Assembly (NCBI GenBank): GCA_900313125.1 | Contig: OMPZ01000012.1 | Location: 1-5,326, forward strand | Direction of reading: 5' to 3' | Length of the DNA: 5,326 bases | From: an uncultured Eubacteriales bacterium | GTDB taxonomy: Bacteria; Bacillota; Clostridia; Oscillospirales; Acutalibacteraceae | In this document: one piece after another, positions 3,857-5,326 of the stretch | Layout: the number at the start of each line of letters is the position of its first letter | Position numbering within the stretch: position 1 is the stretch's first letter | Program-made: the position numbers and the translations under genes | The notes under the pieces: model-generated | What the model was told of the DNA's origin: nothing | Database searches by the model: none | What the model saw: only the letters and a program-made list of their open reading frames with translations

Positions 3857-5326
3857 ATGATCACGACTATCGTAAAGCGCGATGGAAGAACTGTTCCCTT
3901 CAACAAGGGGAAAATAGTTCAGGCTATCTTCAAGGCTGCTTCGGCGATCGGAGGTAAGGATATCGACGTTGCGGAGGATCTTGCCGACCAGGTGGTGCAG
4001 TATCTTGAAAAGGAGCTTGGCGAGGACGGCGTACCGGGCGTTGAGCACGTTCAGGACGTCGTTGAGAAAATTCTTATCGAAAACGGTCACGCACGCACCT
4101 CGAAGGAGTATATCCTCTACCGCGCGGAGCGTACCAGAATGCGCACGATGAACACAAAGCTCATGAAGATATACGAGAGCCTTACGTTCAAATCGGCGAA
4201 GGACAGCGATATCAAGCGCGAGAACGCCAATATCGACGGCGACACCGCTATGGGTACGATGCTCAAATACGGCTCGGAGGGTGCAAAGCAGTTCTACGAG
4301 ATGTACATTCTCAAGCCGGAGCACGCAAAGGCTCACACAGAGGGCGATATACATATACACGACCTCGATTTCCTTACTCTGACGACTACCTGCTGCCAGA
4401 TAGACATTGAAAAGCTGTTTGACGGCGGCTTCTGCACGGGTCACGGCTTCCTCAGAGAGCCGAACGACATCATCAGCTACAGCGCTCTCGCCTGCATAGC
4501 TATACAGTCGAACCAGAACGACCAGCACGGCGGTCAGAGTATTCCGAACTTCGACTACGGCATGGCTAAGGGCGTTATGAAAACGTACCGCAGGATCTAC
4601 CGCCAGAACCTCGCAAGGGGCATCGAGCTGCTTTGCGACGAGGAAGAGCCTAAGGCAAAGGCGGACGCTATAGCCGATAAGGCGGAGGAGCTTACGGGCA
4701 GGATACCGAGACTCGACGACGGCGAGGATTATCAGAAAGCGGAGCTTGAGCTGCTTTGTGACGCTTACGGCGAAAAGCTCGCCGGCAAGCTGCAGCGCTT
4801 CGCTTACAAGCACGCTCAGACAGAGACCGACAGGACCTGCTACCAGGCTATGGAAGCTCTTGTACACAACCTCAACACGATGCACTCGCGTGCGGGCGCT
4901 CAGATACCGTTCTCATCTATCAACTACGGTACGGACACCACGCCCGAGGGCAGAATGATAATCAAAAACGTTCTTCTTGCTACCGAAGCAGGCTTGGGCA
5001 ACGGCGAGACGCCGATCTTCCCGATACACATCTTCAAGGTAAAGGAAGGCATCAACTACAACCCCGACGACCCGAACTACGACCTGTTCAAGCTCGCCAT
5101 AAAGGTCTCGGCAAAGAGACTCTTCCCGAACTTCAGCTTTATCGACGCGCCCTTCAACCTCCAGTACTACAAGGAAGGCCGCCCAGAGACGGAATGCGCT
5201 TACATGGGCTGCAGAACGCGCGTTATGGCTAACATTCACGACCCGTCGAGAGAGATCGTTTACGGCAGAGGAAACTTAAGCTTTACCTCCGTAAACCTCC
5301 CCCGTCTCGCGATCCTATCAAACGGA
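3857..5326 (+). CDS. nrdD: Anaerobic (class III) ribonucleoside-triphosphate reductase, first 490 residues
   Basis: NrdD reduces ribonucleoside triphosphates to deoxyribonucleotides without oxygen, using a glycyl radical installed by its activase NrdG. The frame is open from ATG 3857 to the window edge, giving 490 residues. Residues 1 to about 95 form an ATP-cone allosteric domain (VKRDGRTVPFNKGKI, then SKEYILYRAERTRMR). The catalytic barrel shows HTEGDIHIHDLDF (160-172), LTTTCCQIDIEKL (175-187), QSNQNDQHGGQSIPNFDYG (217-235), MHSRAGAQIPFSSINYGTDT (342-361) and AYMGCRTRV (448-456). Cys452 in the MGCR motif is the likely thiyl-radical cysteine; Cys179 or Cys180 may be the partner. The C-terminal zinc site and glycyl-radical loop lie beyond the window. 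AGGGGG (3843-3848), 8 nt before the ATG, supports the start. Tandem NrdR-like boxes upstream agree with the function; nrdG would be expected downstream. Confidence 0.97.
   Translation, partial: MITTIVKRDGRTVPFNKGKIVQAIFKAASAIGGKDIDVAEDLADQVVQYLEKELGEDGVPGVEHVQDVVEKILIENGHARTSKEYILYRAERTRMRTMNTKLMKIYESLTFKSAKDSDIKRENANIDGDTAMGTMLKYGSEGAKQFYEMYILKPEHAKAHTEGDIHIHDLDFLTLTTTCCQIDIEKLFDGGFCTGHGFLREPNDIISYSALACIAIQSNQNDQHGGQSIPNFDYGMAKGVMKTYRRIYRQNLARGIELLCDEEEPKAKADAIADKAEELTGRIPRLDDGEDYQKAELELLCDAYGEKLAGKLQRFAYKHAQTETDRTCYQAMEALVHNLNTMHSRAGAQIPFSSINYGTDTTPEGRMIIKNVLLATEAGLGNGETPIFPIHIFKVKEGINYNPDDPNYDLFKLAIKVSAKRLFPNFSFIDAPFNLQYYKEGRPETECAYMGCRTRVMANIHDPSREIVYGRGNLSFTSVNLPRLAILSNG

Noticed and set aside
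3836..4885. Long minus-strand open frame (349 codons) opposite nrdD
   Set aside because: It lies antisense to unmistakable NrdD coding sequence; its composition is the mirror of nrdD codons and there is no family resemblance.

Overview
The window looks like chromosomal DNA from an anaerobic, probably spore-forming Firmicute of class Clostridia. A gut Ruminococcaceae/Oscillospiraceae-type organism is the best guess. The evidence is an oxygen-sensitive class III ribonucleotide reductase (NrdD), a SipL-like spore-coat morphogenesis protein (SPOCS/DUF3794 plus LysM), strong AGGAGG-type ribosome binding sites, and balanced-GC coding DNA set against AT-rich intergenic DNA. The species cannot be named from sequence alone.

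Layout from left to right. (1) Bases 1-346, minus strand: the N-terminal part of a secreted, low-complexity Asp/Ser/Thr/His-rich protein with 14-residue tandem repeats, cut by the window edge. (2) Bases 382-1314, minus: a COG0523/CobW-family P-loop GTPase-like protein with degenerate metal-binding and guanine-specificity motifs. It has its own extended -10 promoter at 1348-1376 and probably forms an operon with gene 1. (3) Bases 1400-1611 or slightly beyond: a GC-rich structured element with about 51-bp imperfect terminal inverted repeats around several tight hairpins. Its right end supplies the last codons and the stop codon of the next gene. (4) Bases 1594-3156, minus: the SipL-like protein. 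(5) Bases 3182-3283, minus: a 33-codon small ORF with a very good Shine-Dalgarno, just upstream of the sipL-like gene. (6) Bases 3284-3856: a divergent, AT-rich control region. It holds a SigmaE-like promoter facing the small ORF and sipL, two SigmaA-type promoters facing nrdD, and three good plus one weaker NrdR-box-like palindromes. (7) Bases 3857-5326, plus: nrdD, whose first 490 codons are present and which runs off the right edge.

How the parts work together. The central region separates two divergent programmes: mother-cell sporulation to the left (SigmaE-like promoter, small ORF, sipL) and deoxynucleotide synthesis to the right (nrdD, probably repressed by NrdR). The cobW-like gene and the secreted repeat protein form a separate minus-strand unit, possibly linked to metal handling. 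The least conventional items are the inverted-repeat element running into the sipL 3' end, the small ORF ahead of sipL, and the motif-degenerate COG0523 protein paired with an Asp/His-rich secreted protein.
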